Below, one piece after another: positions 1-8,039 of a DNA stretch of 39,574 nucleotides. The position numbers and the translations under genes were made by a program. Source of the stretch: an uncultured Phycisphaerae bacterium (GTDB lineage Bacteria > Planctomycetota > Phycisphaerae > UBA1845 > PWPN01). The stretch spans positions 1 through 39,574 of the forward strand of contig CALLOB010000090.1 in the NCBI GenBank assembly GCA_938005315.1. The letters run 5' to 3'. Position 1 is the first letter of the stretch, and each line of letters begins with the position of its first letter. Below the pieces are notes generated by a model that searched no databases, was not told the origin of the DNA, and saw nothing but the letters and a program-made list of their open reading frames with translations.

Positions 1-262
1 GCTCCGTCGCGTCCGCGATCACTGAATGATCCTCCGACCAGCCGGCCGTCGGTAATCGGCGCCGCCAGGTTTGCCATCAACAAGTTGCAAGCCCGATCCT
101 CCTGCCGCCCAGGCCCTGCGGACGATGCAGCCGACGACGCAAGCCAACCCCGCTCCCCCGGGATTCCACGTGCGACTGGCCGCTGGGGCGGCCAAGTCCA
201 TCACTGGTGGGCCCGGCGACCCGGTACACCATATTTTGGGGGTTTTTCGAAAGGTAAAACTG
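1..262. other. no recognisable gene
   Basis: I see no convincing coding region. The short open frames on both strands resemble no family I know and lack good ribosome binding sites. A TTTTTCGAAA stretch near 242-251 lies just upstream of the promoter at 263. Confidence 0.5.
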
Positions 263-292
263 TTGACCGGCGGCAAAAATAGCCGCTAGAAT
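263..292 (+). promoter_or_regulatory. sigma70-type promoter of the short transcript
   Basis: TTGACC (263-268) and TAGAAT (287-292) are separated by 18 bp, so transcription should start near 299. The spacer holds a small inverted repeat, GCGGC (270-274) and GCCGC (282-286), around an A-rich loop; this could be an operator. The upstream DNA is locally AT-rich in an otherwise GC-rich window. Confidence 0.55.
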
Positions 293-502
293 TAGTTGTG
301 CCGGAGCTATCCCGGGTCAGGCTCGCCTCAAAAGACGGGCTGAGGCTCAGGTCGCCTGGGAGACCCCGGCCGCGGCCAGGGAGCCGCCCGTGCGGGCTCC
401 CGACCCGCGCGTGTCCCCGGCGACGGCCGCGGGACGGGGCAAGGCCCGGGCAGGCCCTGCCAGGGGCCGACCGGGAAAGGGCCCGATGGAAGGAGGTGAT
501 CC

Positions 503-538
503 GTGGAATCTGGCAACTGTAGCAGGTGGCTGCTGTAA
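503..538 (+). CDS. possible 11-codon leader peptide
   Basis: A GTG start lies five bases after the GGAGG core of an exceptionally complete Shine-Dalgarno sequence (490-502). It opens a frame reading MESGNCSRWLL and then TAA at 536-538. The stop codon lies just after the left arm of an RNA stem (528-535 with 565-572), so translation could influence that fold. The peptide resembles nothing I know. A second frame from ATG 486 runs through the terminator and would give about 46 residues, but its end overlaps the terminator hairpin and is unlikely to be selected coding sequence. I cannot tell whether the SD-like motif is used for translation or for binding ribosomes. Confidence 0.3.
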   Translation: MESGNCSRWLL

Positions 539-583
539 GGGCAGCGACACGTGGCTGCGACGAGCAGCAGCCCTGAGATCGTT

Positions 584-624
584 GGCCCGCGGCGCGAGTC
601 ATCGCCCCGCGGGCCGCTTTTTTT
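584..624 (+). terminator. strong intrinsic terminator
   Basis: GGCCCGCGG (584-592) pairs perfectly with CCGCGGGCC (607-615), followed by GC and seven T residues (618-624). It ends the short transcript that starts near 299. Confidence 0.85.
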
Positions 625-679
625 GAGGCCTGCGCGCCGGCGGGTCGCACTCTCCCCTCTCCCCCGCCGTCACCTGTCT

Positions 680-721
680 CACTTCTGACTTCTGACTTCT
701 CACTTCTGAATTCTCACTTCC
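680..721 (+). repeat. six tandem heptamers
   Basis: Six consecutive 7-bp units follow the pattern (C/G)A(C/A)TTC(T/C): CACTTCT, GACTTCT, GACTTCT, CACTTCT, GAATTCT, CACTTCC. The tract ends 15 bp before the promoter that precedes the cobalamin riboswitch. It may be a protein-binding array or simple-sequence DNA. Confidence 0.7.
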
Positions 722-736
722 TGTTGCCCGCAGGTC

Positions 737-764
737 TTGATTTCCCGTCCCCCTGCCGTATCAT
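737..764 (+). promoter_or_regulatory. promoter of the cobalamin-controlled operon
   Basis: TTGATT (737-742) and TATCAT (759-764) are 16 bp apart, placing the start near 771, just before the riboswitch. A TTGACA at 774-779 is better as a -35 box, but its -10 partner (TTGCAG) is poor, so I prefer the upstream pair. Confidence 0.45.
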
Positions 765-799
765 GTCCGCCCGTTGACAACTCAAGAGGTTCACGATTG

Positions 800-1010
800 C
801 AGGTTTCCGCCTCGGCGGAATGAAACGGGAAGTGTGGTGAGAATCCACCGCGGACCCGCCGCTGTAATCGGACGAAGCCGTGGCGGTCGCTTCAAGCCAT
901 TGTCCGGCGGGCGTGGGACAGCCGTCCTGCGTGCCGGGTGAGAAGGCGCGATCGTCAGCGGGAAGCATGCTCTCCCGCCGTCCGTGAGCCAGAAGACCGG
1001 CCTGCGATCG
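800..1010 (+). promoter_or_regulatory. cobalamin (B12) riboswitch
   Basis: The leader carries the conserved landmarks of the cobalamin riboswitch in order. These are a GAAACGGGAA start near 822, GGTGAGAATCCACCGCGG near 836, CGCTGTAATCGG near 860, a CATTGTCC element near 898, and GAGCCAGAAGACCGGCC near 985. A terminator at 1119-1149 follows, then the RBS and ATG of the first gene. Control by premature termination is therefore likely: B12 bound gives termination, B12 absent gives readthrough. GGTGC near 1042 can pair with GCACC in the terminator's 3' arm, a plausible antiterminator. The identification is firm from sequence; the switching mode is inferred. Confidence 0.92.
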
Positions 1011-1118
1011 TGCGTGTTCTCGTCGAGTGCCCCGGGCACAGGGTGCTGCGAAGAAGGGTCCGCCGTCCGTCCGTTCCGATGACGCCGGCGACTCCGAATC
1101 ACATGTCGTGATCTTCCA

Positions 1119-1149
1119 CCCGGTGCTCGCAAGGGCACCGGGTTTTTTT
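1119..1149 (+). terminator. riboswitch-controlled terminator
   Basis: CCCGGTGC (1119-1126) pairs perfectly with GCACCGGG (1135-1142) and is followed by seven T residues (1143-1149). It lies between the B12 aptamer and the start codon at 1189, the expected place for an expression platform. Confidence 0.85.
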
Positions 1150-1188
1150 ATTGCGGCTCGAGGAGCGGCCGCGAAAGGAGCAGTTGGT

Positions 1189-1827
1189 ATGGCGGAAGGA
1201 AGAAGCTGTGTGTGGTTTCTGGCGTGCGCGGCCCTGCTGGCCGGAGTTCCGGCGGCGTGGGCGATGGCCATCGACGACGTGGTCGTCACCCAGTGGGTCG
1301 GACAGGGAACCAACCGGGCCCTGCTGGTTGTGGACTGGCAGGCGCCCACGACAATCGTGCTGGGCTACCGCTGGGACGGCCCGGTCGGCGGCTCGCAGAT
1401 GATGAATGACATCGCCACCCTCGGCGGACGCCTGAGCGTCGCCTGGCATCTGGACTATCCGAACCAGGCCGTGTTCGGCATGGGCTTCGACGTGGACGGC
1501 GACGGCGGCGGCTTCCTGATCACTGCGCCGGGCACCGAAACCGGCTATGCCCTGGACGCGGACGACTACTACGCCGAGGGCTGGATGATCCAGGGCTACT
1601 GGGCCTTCTACACGGCCCCGGACGGCGAAAACTGGAGCTGGCCGGGTCACGGCGTGGCCGAGGTGCAGCTTGCGGACGGCGCGTGGATCGGCTGGAGCTG
1701 GTCGCCGGCCTCCATGGGCTGGTATGCCGGCCCGCCGGACAACATCCCCCTGATTCCCGAGCCGGCCACGGCCTTGCTGGCGGCGGCGGGACTGATGCTT
1801 TTCCGGAGAGGAAGGCGTTCGGAGTGA
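1189..1827 (+). CDS. PEP-CTERM surface protein under B12 riboswitch
   Basis: This 212-residue exported protein is the first gene after the cobalamin riboswitch. The ATG at 1189 is chosen because AAGGAG lies eight bases upstream and a signal peptide follows (hydrophobic residues about 8-24, cleavage near AWA). The frame stays open upstream into the riboswitch region, but that part is not coding. The C-terminus reads IPEPATALLAAAG, then LFRRGRR, the PEP-CTERM signal for exosortase-type sorting. The middle is rich in Asp, Gly, Tyr and Trp (DVDGDGGG, DADDYYAEGW). I recall similar PEP-CTERM proteins behind B12 riboswitches elsewhere, but the function is unknown. From its control, a role in corrinoid capture at the cell surface is a reasonable guess. 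Confidence 0.85.
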   Translation: MAEGRSCVWFLACAALLAGVPAAWAMAIDDVVVTQWVGQGTNRALLVVDWQAPTTIVLGYRWDGPVGGSQMMNDIATLGGRLSVAWHLDYPNQAVFGMGFDVDGDGGGFLITAPGTETGYALDADDYYAEGWMIQGYWAFYTAPDGENWSWPGHGVAEVQLADGAWIGWSWSPASMGWYAGPPDNIPLIPEPATALLAAAGLMLFRRGRRSE

Positions 1828-1938
1828 TGCTGAATCCGCCCCGGGGTGTTCGGTGACTCCCGGGGAACCCCGTTGTCGATCCCCCGGCGACACCCGGCCG
1901 CCGGGGGACCGGCGGCGGCCGAGGCCGGTTGTCTCGCG

Positions 1939-3066
1939 ATGACGTACCCAGATCGTGGATTCCGAGTTCGCCTCCGCCGGACCGCCAGACCGGTCATTCT
2001 GGCCGGCCTGCTGGCGGCGGCCGCCCCGGCCACTGCTTCCGACTTCGCGGTCGAGGTCGTCGAGTACGTCCGCGGCGGTCCGGTACCCTGGGACTACATC
2101 TATCAGATTCCCTTCGATGAGCCCTCCGCCGCCCTCGGCCGCCCCACAGTCGACACCACGGATGATCCTCCGCCGCCGGGACCCGAGACGCGTTTGCAGA
2201 CGGTCGTGCCGGTGTATCCGGCCTTCCGGGTCTACCCCGACTTCGTCACCGGCGAGCCGGTCTACGAGCTGGTATCCATCGGAGCCGGTGGCCATCTCAT
2301 TCTGCGCTTCGACCATCCCGTGGAAAACGATCCGCGAAACCCGGCGGGCATCGACTTCATCGTCTTCGGCAACTACAAGTGCCTGCTGACCGGCGGGGAC
2401 CGATGGACGGATGGCGACCCCCGACAGGCTGTGATCAGCGCGAACATGGCTGTGCCCGAAGAGGGTATCGTCTCGGTCAGCCAGACCGGCCTGCCCGGTT
2501 CGTGGCACACCTTCGAGAATCGGCCGGGGTATACCGCTCCCAAGGCCGACGGCTGGGCTCCGACTCTGGGACGCGTTTACCGCGAGCCGGTCCCGCCGGA
2601 GACGGGTTTCTGGGGCCAACCCACCGACCCGACACTGCCGCTGAACCCCGCCCTGGGTCCCGGCTCTTTCGCCGGACTCACCGTGGCCGAGGCGGCCCGC
2701 AAATACGGCCACAGCGCCGGCGGCACGGGCTTCGATCTTTCCGACGTCGGTCTCGACTGGATCCAGTATGTACGGATCGAGAACCCGCCGGGCTCGAGCC
2801 GCACGCCCGAGATCGACGCGGTCAGCGACGTGCGCCCGTTCCCGTTTCCGGATCTGGATTGGGATACGGACGTGGATGCCGACGATATCAGCCTCTTTGA
2901 AGCCTGTGCGACCGGTCCCGGGGCAGGACCCGTTCCGCCGAACTGTGCCCGCGCGGACTTCGACGGCGACGGCGATATCGACCAGACGGACTTCGGAAGG
3001 CTTCAGAGGTGTCTGACCGGACCGGACCGTCTGGCGGATCTGGGATGCATGGAGGCGGCGTCATGA
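1939..3066 (+). CDS. secreted EF-hand-ended surface protein, B12-linked
   Basis: The protein has about 375 residues. I start at ATG 1939 because it gives a clean signal peptide (basic n-region, then hydrophobic residues to about 34), although the RBS is weak; the frame is open from GTG 1846. The body has the pattern I associate with cell-surface proteins found near B12 riboswitches: [26 protein letters not shown] and a late EIDAVSDV. The last 70 residues form two Asp-rich EF-hand-like loops ([21 protein letters not shown]) separated by CATGPG and a second Cys, like a dockerin. It sits 111 bp after the PEP-CTERM gene, and its stop overlaps the next start (ATGA, 3063-3066), so it belongs to the same operon. 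Its ligand is unknown; corrinoid binding is inference. Confidence 0.82.
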   Translation: MTYPDRGFRVRLRRTARPVILAGLLAAAAPATASDFAVEVVEYVRGGPVPWDYIYQIPFDEPSAALGRPTVDTTDDPPPPGPETRLQTVVPVYPAFRVYPDFVTGEPVYELVSIGAGGHLILRFDHPVENDPRNPAGIDFIVFGNYKCLLTGGDRWTDGDPRQAVISANMAVPEEGIVSVSQTGLPGSWHTFENRPGYTAPKADGWAPTLGRVYREPVPPETGFWGQPTDPTLPLNPALGPGSFAGLTVAEAARKYGHSAGGTGFDLSDVGLDWIQYVRIENPPGSSRTPEIDAVSDVRPFPFPDLDWDTDVDADDISLFEACATGPGAGPVPPNCARADFDGDGDIDQTDFGRLQRCLTGPDRLADLGCMEAAS

Positions 3067-3926
3067 AAGCCCTGCACCGACTGCCGGGCGATCCTGGCGG
3101 CAGGCGGCCGCGCGGCCATCACCGTGCGTCCCGTCGACTGACGCCGCGGCCGGCGGCCTTCACCCTCATCGAGGTCCTGGTGGTGGTGGCCATCATCGCC
3201 GCGCTGGCCGCGGTGCTGGTTCCCGCGCTGACCCGTTCCCGGGAGGCCGCCCGCCAGACCGCCTGCCTGAGCAACCTCCACCAGATGACCGTGGCGGCGA
3301 CCGCCTACGTGCACGCTTACCGCGGCCGTTACATGCCCTACGCCTGGACCGACAACGCCCGCGGCATCAACTACGGATGGGACATCACCGTGCAGACCGC
3401 CGGGGCGACCACCGGCTTCCCGTCGCGGACGATCCGGCCCGGGCTGCTGTGGATGGGCCGCACGCTGCCGGAAATCAACCGCTGCCCGGCCTACCGCGGG
3501 CCCGACAACTACGTCGATTACGCCTACAGCGGCTACAACTACAACACCAGCTACGTCGGCTGGTGCCTCTGGCGGCCGGAGCTGATCCGCTTCAGGCCCA
3601 CCGGCCGGATCATCGTCGAGGCCAACCCTGCGCTGGCCGACCGGATCCGCCGGCCCGCCGCCTGCGCCCTGTTCGGCGACGGGCAATACGCCGATGGGGC
3701 CAACAAGTTCATGCGCGCCCCCCTCGGCGGACGCGACCGCGGCTACTTCGCCGACTTCCACGCCGGCACCCAGGGCTACCGCCATCGCGGCGCCACCGGC
3801 GTCGCCTTCTGCGACGGCCACGCCGAGGCCCGCAAGTGGCGGGACGAGTACCTCGCCGGCAACCCCTACGTCGCCGCGGGCACCGGCTTTCTGTCCGCGG
3901 ACAACAGCCTCTATGATCTGGACTGA
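3063..3926 (+). CDS. prepilin-like protein with H-X9-DG motif
   Basis: This 287-residue protein has a type IV pilin/pseudopilin N-terminus. After an unusually long basic leader of about 33 residues comes [25 protein letters not shown], in which Gly before the Phe of the usual GFTLIE site is replaced by Ala. The C-terminal part contains [19 protein letters not shown], matching the H-X9-DG motif typical of planctomycete and related DUF1559-like proteins. Translation is coupled to the preceding gene through an ATGA overlap, with GGAGG eight bases upstream. It is therefore the third member of the riboswitch-led operon. Family members are thought to be processed by prepilin peptidase and assembled or exported by type II/IV machinery; no specific role is known. 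Confidence 0.85.
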   Translation: MKALHRLPGDPGGRRPRGHHRASRRLTPRPAAFTLIEVLVVVAIIAALAAVLVPALTRSREAARQTACLSNLHQMTVAATAYVHAYRGRYMPYAWTDNARGINYGWDITVQTAGATTGFPSRTIRPGLLWMGRTLPEINRCPAYRGPDNYVDYAYSGYNYNTSYVGWCLWRPELIRFRPTGRIIVEANPALADRIRRPAACALFGDGQYADGANKFMRAPLGGRDRGYFADFHAGTQGYRHRGATGVAFCDGHAEARKWRDEYLAGNPYVAAGTGFLSADNSLYDLD

Positions 3927-3999
3927 GGCGGCGCGGGCGCAGCCGCCGACGCTGGGCAAGCATACCCCCTGCGGGCGGGGCTTTAAATCGAGGAATGCG

Positions 4000-6246
4000 A
4001 TGTTCAGGATCAGCGATGCGGCCACCTGGAGCATTCTGACGGTCTGGCTGACGGCCGGATTCGCGCAGGGACAGGCGACCGGCCCCGAAACCCCGCCGGC
4101 GTATGCGGCCCCGCCGGGCTTCTCGCGTTTCGAGTTCGAAGGCCGACCGGCCGACGCCCGCACGCTCAGCGAGTATCTCTGGTACCACTTCAATCAGCGC
4201 CTCGGAAACAACAGGACACTGTTCAACAAGGAGTACCTCACCCTCGCGGACATGTGGCTGGGCGGTGCGGTCGACCGCCACCGCGGCAAGCCCGTCCAGG
4301 AGGTTCACCGCGAGGACCTCGGCGGCGTCCAGATCGATGACGAGGGCTACGTCCACAGCCACCAGCATTTCTCCCACGCCCACGACCACGGCTGGCCCTT
4401 CCCCCTCTGGACGCAGGCCGGCCCGGGTCCCGACCAGGTGCGCGGCAAGGCCGTCGGCTGGCACTTTCAGGCCGACGGCCGCCTCGGAGGCTGGATCTGG
4501 CCCACGCTGGCGGCATGGCAGCGCCCCGAGTATTTCAACGCCACCGCCCCCGAAGGCTGGACGCTGTATCACTGCCGTTCCGCGGGGATCGTGGAGAACC
4601 GCTGGCGGATCGAGAGCACCGGCCCCTCCCCGACGATCACCTCGCCGGAGGGCATGACCTTCGACGCGTTCAACGCCCCGTTCCTGCAGCTGCGCTGGAA
4701 GCGCAGCGGACAGTCGCCGGCCGGCGTGCTGCCCTTCCTGGAGTGGCTGCGCGAAGAGGACGGCGAGTTCGGTCCGGATCGCCGGGTGTACATCCATCCC
4801 ACGCCCAGCGACTTTTCCGCCGTCACCGGCTGCACGCACGCGATCATGACCATGTACCGCCACCCGCTGTGGCAGGGCACGATCAAGCGGCTGCGGCTGT
4901 CGCTGGCGCCGGGTGAATCGGACGTCGTCTTCGACATCGACTCGCTGTTCACCGCCTACGACACCCGGCACGCGATCAACAATCCGGTCTTCGTGCTGGC
5001 CTGCTGGAACTACTTCCGCTGGACGGGCGACCTGGTCTTCCTCCGCGCGAACATCAACCGCATGCGGATGGCTACCCGCTACCAGATGACCGTCATGGGC
5101 GGGCTGGAGAACAACCACATCCTCAACAGCTGGCCCGGCCACGACGGCCTGCCGGGCTGGATCCGCAACCCCGACGGCACCACGACGCCGCGGCCGGGAC
5201 ACGGCATCGGCAACAACTACTACGACCTGTTGCCCTTCGGCTGGAAGGACTGCTACGCGACGATGCAGTATTACGCCGTGCTTCGGGTCATGGCCGAGAT
5301 CGAGCGTGCCGTGCAGGAGAATCCCGGCTGGGGCATTCCGCTGGGGACGATCTCGATGAATCCGCGGATGCTTCGCGACCACGCCGACGCCGTCCGGGAA
5401 ATCGGCAACGAGCTGTTCTGGAACGAGCAGACCGGCCGGTACGTCGCCTGCATCGACCGTGAGGGGCAGGCCCGGGACTACGGCTACACCTGGCTGGGGC
5501 TGGAGGCCATCTGGTACGGCTTTGCCACCGAGGAGCACGCCCGGGCGATCATGGACTGGATCTGCGGCCGGCGGATCGTCGAGGGCGACACGTCCACCGG
5601 CGCGGACATCTATCGCTGGCGGTTCGGGCCGCGGGCCTCCACATTGCGCAACGAGGAGTGGTACGGGCAGGGCTGGATCAGCCCCGAGTCGATCCCCTGG
5701 GGCGGGCAGATCCAGGACGGCGGCGCGGTGCTGGGCTTCGCCTTCTACGACCTGATGGCCCGCCTGCGCGTCCAAGGGGCCGACGACGCCTGGGAGCGGC
5801 TGGCGGCCATCCTGCAGTGGGAGCGCGAGGTCCGCGCGGCCGGCGGCTATCGCAGCTATTACGCCGACGGAAAGCAGGGCACCACGCTTCAGGGCGGCGG
5901 CACGGCCGGAGGCATCGGCATCGATTTCGAGTTCTACGAGTCCAGTCTGCCGCCGGCGTTCGTCATCGAGGGACTGATCGGACTGGCTCCCCGGGCCGAC
6001 GTGGTCGGCATCAACCCCCGGCTGCCGTCCGCGCTGCCGGCGATCACCGCTCGCGACGTGATGTGCTACGGAGCCCGTATGGACATCCAGGTCGCCGCCG
6101 ACCGGATCGTCATCGAACTGAAGGATCCGCCTCGCCGCGAGATCATCCTGGAGCCGGAGGGCTCCTGGAAGCTGGAGGGTTCGCAAGCCCCCAGCGACCG
6201 GTTCATGCTCGTCGAACCGGGGCGCTTCGTGCTGGTGCGGTCCTGA
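4000..6246 (+). CDS. secreted six-hairpin glycosidase-like protein
   Basis: The protein has 748 residues. ATG 4000 follows GAGGA and begins a signal peptide (to about AQG, residues 23-25). The upstream open frame overlaps the previous gene and is rejected as coding. From about residue 310 the protein looks like an (alpha/alpha)6 carbohydrate-active enzyme: repeated aromatic-rich segments such as FTAYDTRHAINNPVFVLACW, YYDLLPFGWKDCYATMQYY and WYGQGWISPESIPWGGQ, with many Glu and Asp candidates. An N-terminal beta-rich part precedes it. I cannot assign a CAZy family, and I cannot place the catalytic residues. It lies 73 bp after the pseudopilin gene and 38 bp before the sulfatase remnant, so it may be a distal operon member or have its own promoter. 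A secreted polysaccharide-degrading role is likely. Confidence 0.8.
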   Translation: MFRISDAATWSILTVWLTAGFAQGQATGPETPPAYAAPPGFSRFEFEGRPADARTLSEYLWYHFNQRLGNNRTLFNKEYLTLADMWLGGAVDRHRGKPVQEVHREDLGGVQIDDEGYVHSHQHFSHAHDHGWPFPLWTQAGPGPDQVRGKAVGWHFQADGRLGGWIWPTLAAWQRPEYFNATAPEGWTLYHCRSAGIVENRWRIESTGPSPTITSPEGMTFDAFNAPFLQLRWKRSGQSPAGVLPFLEWLREEDGEFGPDRRVYIHPTPSDFSAVTGCTHAIMTMYRHPLWQGTIKRLRLSLAPGESDVVFDIDSLFTAYDTRHAINNPVFVLACWNYFRWTGDLVFLRANINRMRMATRYQMTVMGGLENNHILNSWPGHDGLPGWIRNPDGTTTPRPGHGIGNNYYDLLPFGWKDCYATMQYYAVLRVMAEIERAVQENPGWGIPLGTISMNPRMLRDHADAVREIGNELFWNEQTGRYVACIDREGQARDYGYTWLGLEAIWYGFATEEHARAIMDWICGRRIVEGDTSTGADIYRWRFGPRASTLRNEEWYGQGWISPESIPWGGQIQDGGAVLGFAFYDLMARLRVQGADDAWERLAAILQWEREVRAAGGYRSYYADGKQGTTLQGGGTAGGIGIDFEFYESSLPPAFVIEGLIGLAPRADVVGINPRLPSALPAITARDVMCYGARMDIQVAADRIVIELKDPPRREIILEPEGSWKLEGSQAPSDRFMLVEPGRFVLVRS

Positions 6247-6284
6247 GCCGCCGGCCGCCGCCTGCGCCCCACGGGAGGTCGAAC

Positions 6285-7020
6285 ATGCCCTCTTCGCATC
6301 GCGTCGCGGCCGCGGCCTGTGTCGCGGCGGTCTGGGCCGCTTCCCCGGCCGGAGCCGACCCGCCCCGAGCCGAGGAACTCGCCGGCCGGCGACCCAACAT
6401 CATCCTGATCCTCACCGACGACCAGGGCTACGGTGACCTCGGCCGTCACGGCAATCCCGTGATCCGCACGCCGAATCTGGACCGCTTCCACGACCAGGCC
6501 CTCCGTTTCGAGGACTTCCACGTCAGCCCGACCTGCTCGCCGACCCGCTGCGCCATCATGACCGGCTGGCACGAGTTCCGCTCCGGCGTCACCCACACCA
6601 TCTACGAACGCGAGCGGATGAGCCTGCAGGCCTTCACCCTGGCCGAGGCCCTCAAAGGCGCCGGCTACGCCACCGGCATCTTCGGCAAGTGGCACCTGGG
6701 CGACGAGGACGCCCGCCAGCCCGGCCGCCGCGGTTTCGACGAGGTGTTCATCCACGGCGCCGGCGGCATCGGCCAGACCTACCCCGGCAGCTGCGGCGAC
6801 GCCCCGGGCAACAGCTATTTCGACCCGGTCATCCTGCACAACGGCACCTTCGTCAAAACCTCCGGCTACTGCACCGACGTGTTCTTCCAGCAGGCCAGCG
6901 GACGGGTCCAGGCCCCGCCGCCGCGCCCCGACATCGTGTTTCCAACCGACGACCAGCGGTTCGACGCCATGGGCTGCATGGGCTGCCGGGAGATCCGCGC
7001 GCCCCAGATGGAAGGCCCGG
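6285..7020 (+). pseudogene. broken sulfatase, hybrid of two N-termini
   Basis: ATG 6285 has GGGAGG upstream and starts a signal peptide, then a good type I sulfatase N-terminus: RPNIILILTDDQGYGDLG (about residues 36-53), the formylglycine motif CSPTR (84-88), and FGKWHLGD. Homology stops near residue 205 (FFQQAS). The frame then continues with RPDIVFPTDDQRFDAMGCMG, which is itself the start of another sulfatase, slightly shortened at the DDQ strand. No sulfatase C-terminal half follows. The open frame merely runs on to 7376 antisense to trpA. A usual sulfatase has about 450-550 residues. I infer a deletion that joined two neighbouring sulfatase genes and removed most of both. The active-site half is intact, but the product should be inactive. 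Confidence 0.75.
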
Positions 7021-7037
7021 CCGGCGTTTCGGCCGGC
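7020..7037 (-). terminator. hairpin directly after trpA
   Basis: GCCGGC (7020-7025) and GCCGGC (7032-7037) form a 6-bp stem with a GAAAC-type loop on the minus strand, immediately after the trpA stop. There is no U-tract, so termination is uncertain. Confidence 0.35.
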
Positions 7038-7865
7038 TCAATCCAGGCCCGTCATCCACTCGCGGACCGACTCGGCGGCCACCTGCACGATCCGGTCGCG
7101 CGAGGCCCCGGCATCCTGGGCTTCCATCATCCGCCGGACCAGGGCGCTGCCGATGATCGCGCCGTCGGCCACCGAGCAGACCAGCCGGACGTGCTCGGCG
7201 GTGCTGATGCCGAAACCCACCACCACCGGCAGCCGCGAGACCTCGCGCAGGCTCCTGACCTGTTCCGGCAGGTCCGGCGGAAGCTGGGCCCGTTCGCCGG
7301 TGAGGCCCGCCACGGACATGTAGTAGACGAAGCCGGTCGAGGTGCGGGCGATCCGTTCGCGGCGCTGCGGGCCTGACGTCGGGGCGACCAGCATCGGCAG
7401 CCGCAGGCCGTGCCCGGCCAGCAGGGCCGCGGTCTGCGGAGCCTCCTCCAGCGACAGATCCGGGATGATCAGCCCGTCCAGGCCGGCGTCGCGGGCCATG
7501 GACGCGAAACGCTCCGGCCCGACGCGGTGGACGATGGAGTACGATCCCATCGCCAGCAGCGGCAGGTCCACGCGTCGCCTCAGGCGCGCCACCATGGCCA
7601 TGATGTCGCGGATCCGGATGCCGCCGGCCAGCGCCCGGGTGAAAGACGCCTGGATGGTCGGCCCGTCGGCGATGGGGTCCGAATAAGGCAGGCCCAGCTC
7701 GACGGCCGTGACGCCCAGCCCGGCCAGGGCCTCCAGGATGGCCTCGGTGCCCTGCAGGTCGGGCAGGCCGGCGGTCACATAGGGCAGCAGGCCCTTGCGG
7801 CCGCGGGCGGCCAGGTCGGCAAAGGCCCGATCGATGCGGTTGGACGCGGATGGTGCGGTGCTCAT
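7038..7865 (-). CDS. trpA: tryptophan synthase alpha subunit
   Basis: This 275-residue TIM barrel cleaves indole-3-glycerol phosphate to indole and glyceraldehyde 3-phosphate, as the alpha part of the cytoplasmic TrpA2B2 complex. Landmarks are LLPYVTAGLPD near residue 26, the catalytic Glu56 and Asp67 in AVELGLPYSDPIADGPT (equivalent to E49 and D60 of the enteric enzyme, same spacing), and the phosphate-binding GFGIST and GSALVR near the C-terminus. Length is normal for the family. The gene stands alone: trpB and other trp genes are not in the window, and both neighbours are unrelated. A possible promoter lies on the minus strand near 7914-7942. Confidence 0.95.
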   Translation of the reverse strand: MSTAPSASNRIDRAFADLAARGRKGLLPYVTAGLPDLQGTEAILEALAGLGVTAVELGLPYSDPIADGPTIQASFTRALAGGIRIRDIMAMVARLRRRVDLPLLAMGSYSIVHRVGPERFASMARDAGLDGLIIPDLSLEEAPQTAALLAGHGLRLPMLVAPTSGPQRRERIARTSTGFVYYMSVAGLTGERAQLPPDLPEQVRSLREVSRLPVVVGFGISTAEHVRLVCSVADGAIIGSALVRRMMEAQDAGASRDRIVQVAAESVREWMTGLD

Positions 7866-7913
7866 GTCGCGAGGCCCCGGTGCGGGCCGGCGCCGTGCCG
7901 GTCAAAGACGCGG

Positions 7914-7942
7914 ACTATAGCCGCACCGGCGGGGCGATTCCA
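7914..7942 (-). promoter_or_regulatory. possible trpA promoter
   Basis: Read on the minus strand, TGGAAT is followed 17 bp later by TATAGT (plus 7914-7919), about 50 bp upstream of the trpA start. The -35 match is modest. Confidence 0.35.
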
Positions 7943-7954
7943 GGACCGGCGTGG

Positions 7955-7983
7955 TTGACCCCGGCGGCGCGATGGTCGATACT
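7955..7983 (+). promoter_or_regulatory. promoter of the dehydrogenase gene
   Basis: TTGACC (7955-7960) and GATACT (7978-7983) are 17 bp apart, about 55 bp upstream of the GTG start at 8040. It would be divergent from the trpA promoter. Confidence 0.45.
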
Positions 7984-8039
7984 GCCGACGGTCCGACCGA
8001 GGCCGCACCGGCCGGATCGCCCCGGGGAGCCCGCAGCCC

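Larger units (their letters stand above)
299..624 (+). ncRNA. candidate small RNA or leader transcript
   Basis: This roughly 325-nt unit is bounded by a good promoter and a textbook intrinsic terminator, with no large gene inside. The 3' half has a perfect 8-bp pairing, GGCTGCTG (528-535) with CAGCAGCC (565-572). Residues 490-502 read AAGGAGGTGATCC, the exact complement of the usual 3' end of 16S rRNA. I checked it by eye against tmRNA, SRP RNA and RNase P RNA and did not find their conserved motifs. It may be a structural or regulatory RNA, or the mRNA of the 11-codon ORF at 503. The unit is inferred from the sequence only. Confidence 0.45.

Noticed and set aside
299-624. tmRNA, SRP RNA or RNase P RNA
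   Set aside because: None of their conserved core sequences is present, although the length and promoter/terminator would fit.
390-626. 78-residue ORF through the short transcript
   Set aside because: Its last codons are the terminator hairpin and T-tract, and its N-terminal part has no ribosome binding site.
1099-2712. 537-residue minus-strand ORF opposite the PEP-CTERM and EF-hand genes
   Set aside because: It is a high-GC shadow frame of the clear plus-strand genes and has no recognisable motifs.
7021-7376. Continuation of the sulfatase frame
   Set aside because: It runs antisense through trpA and matches nothing sulfatase-like, so it is chance readthrough.
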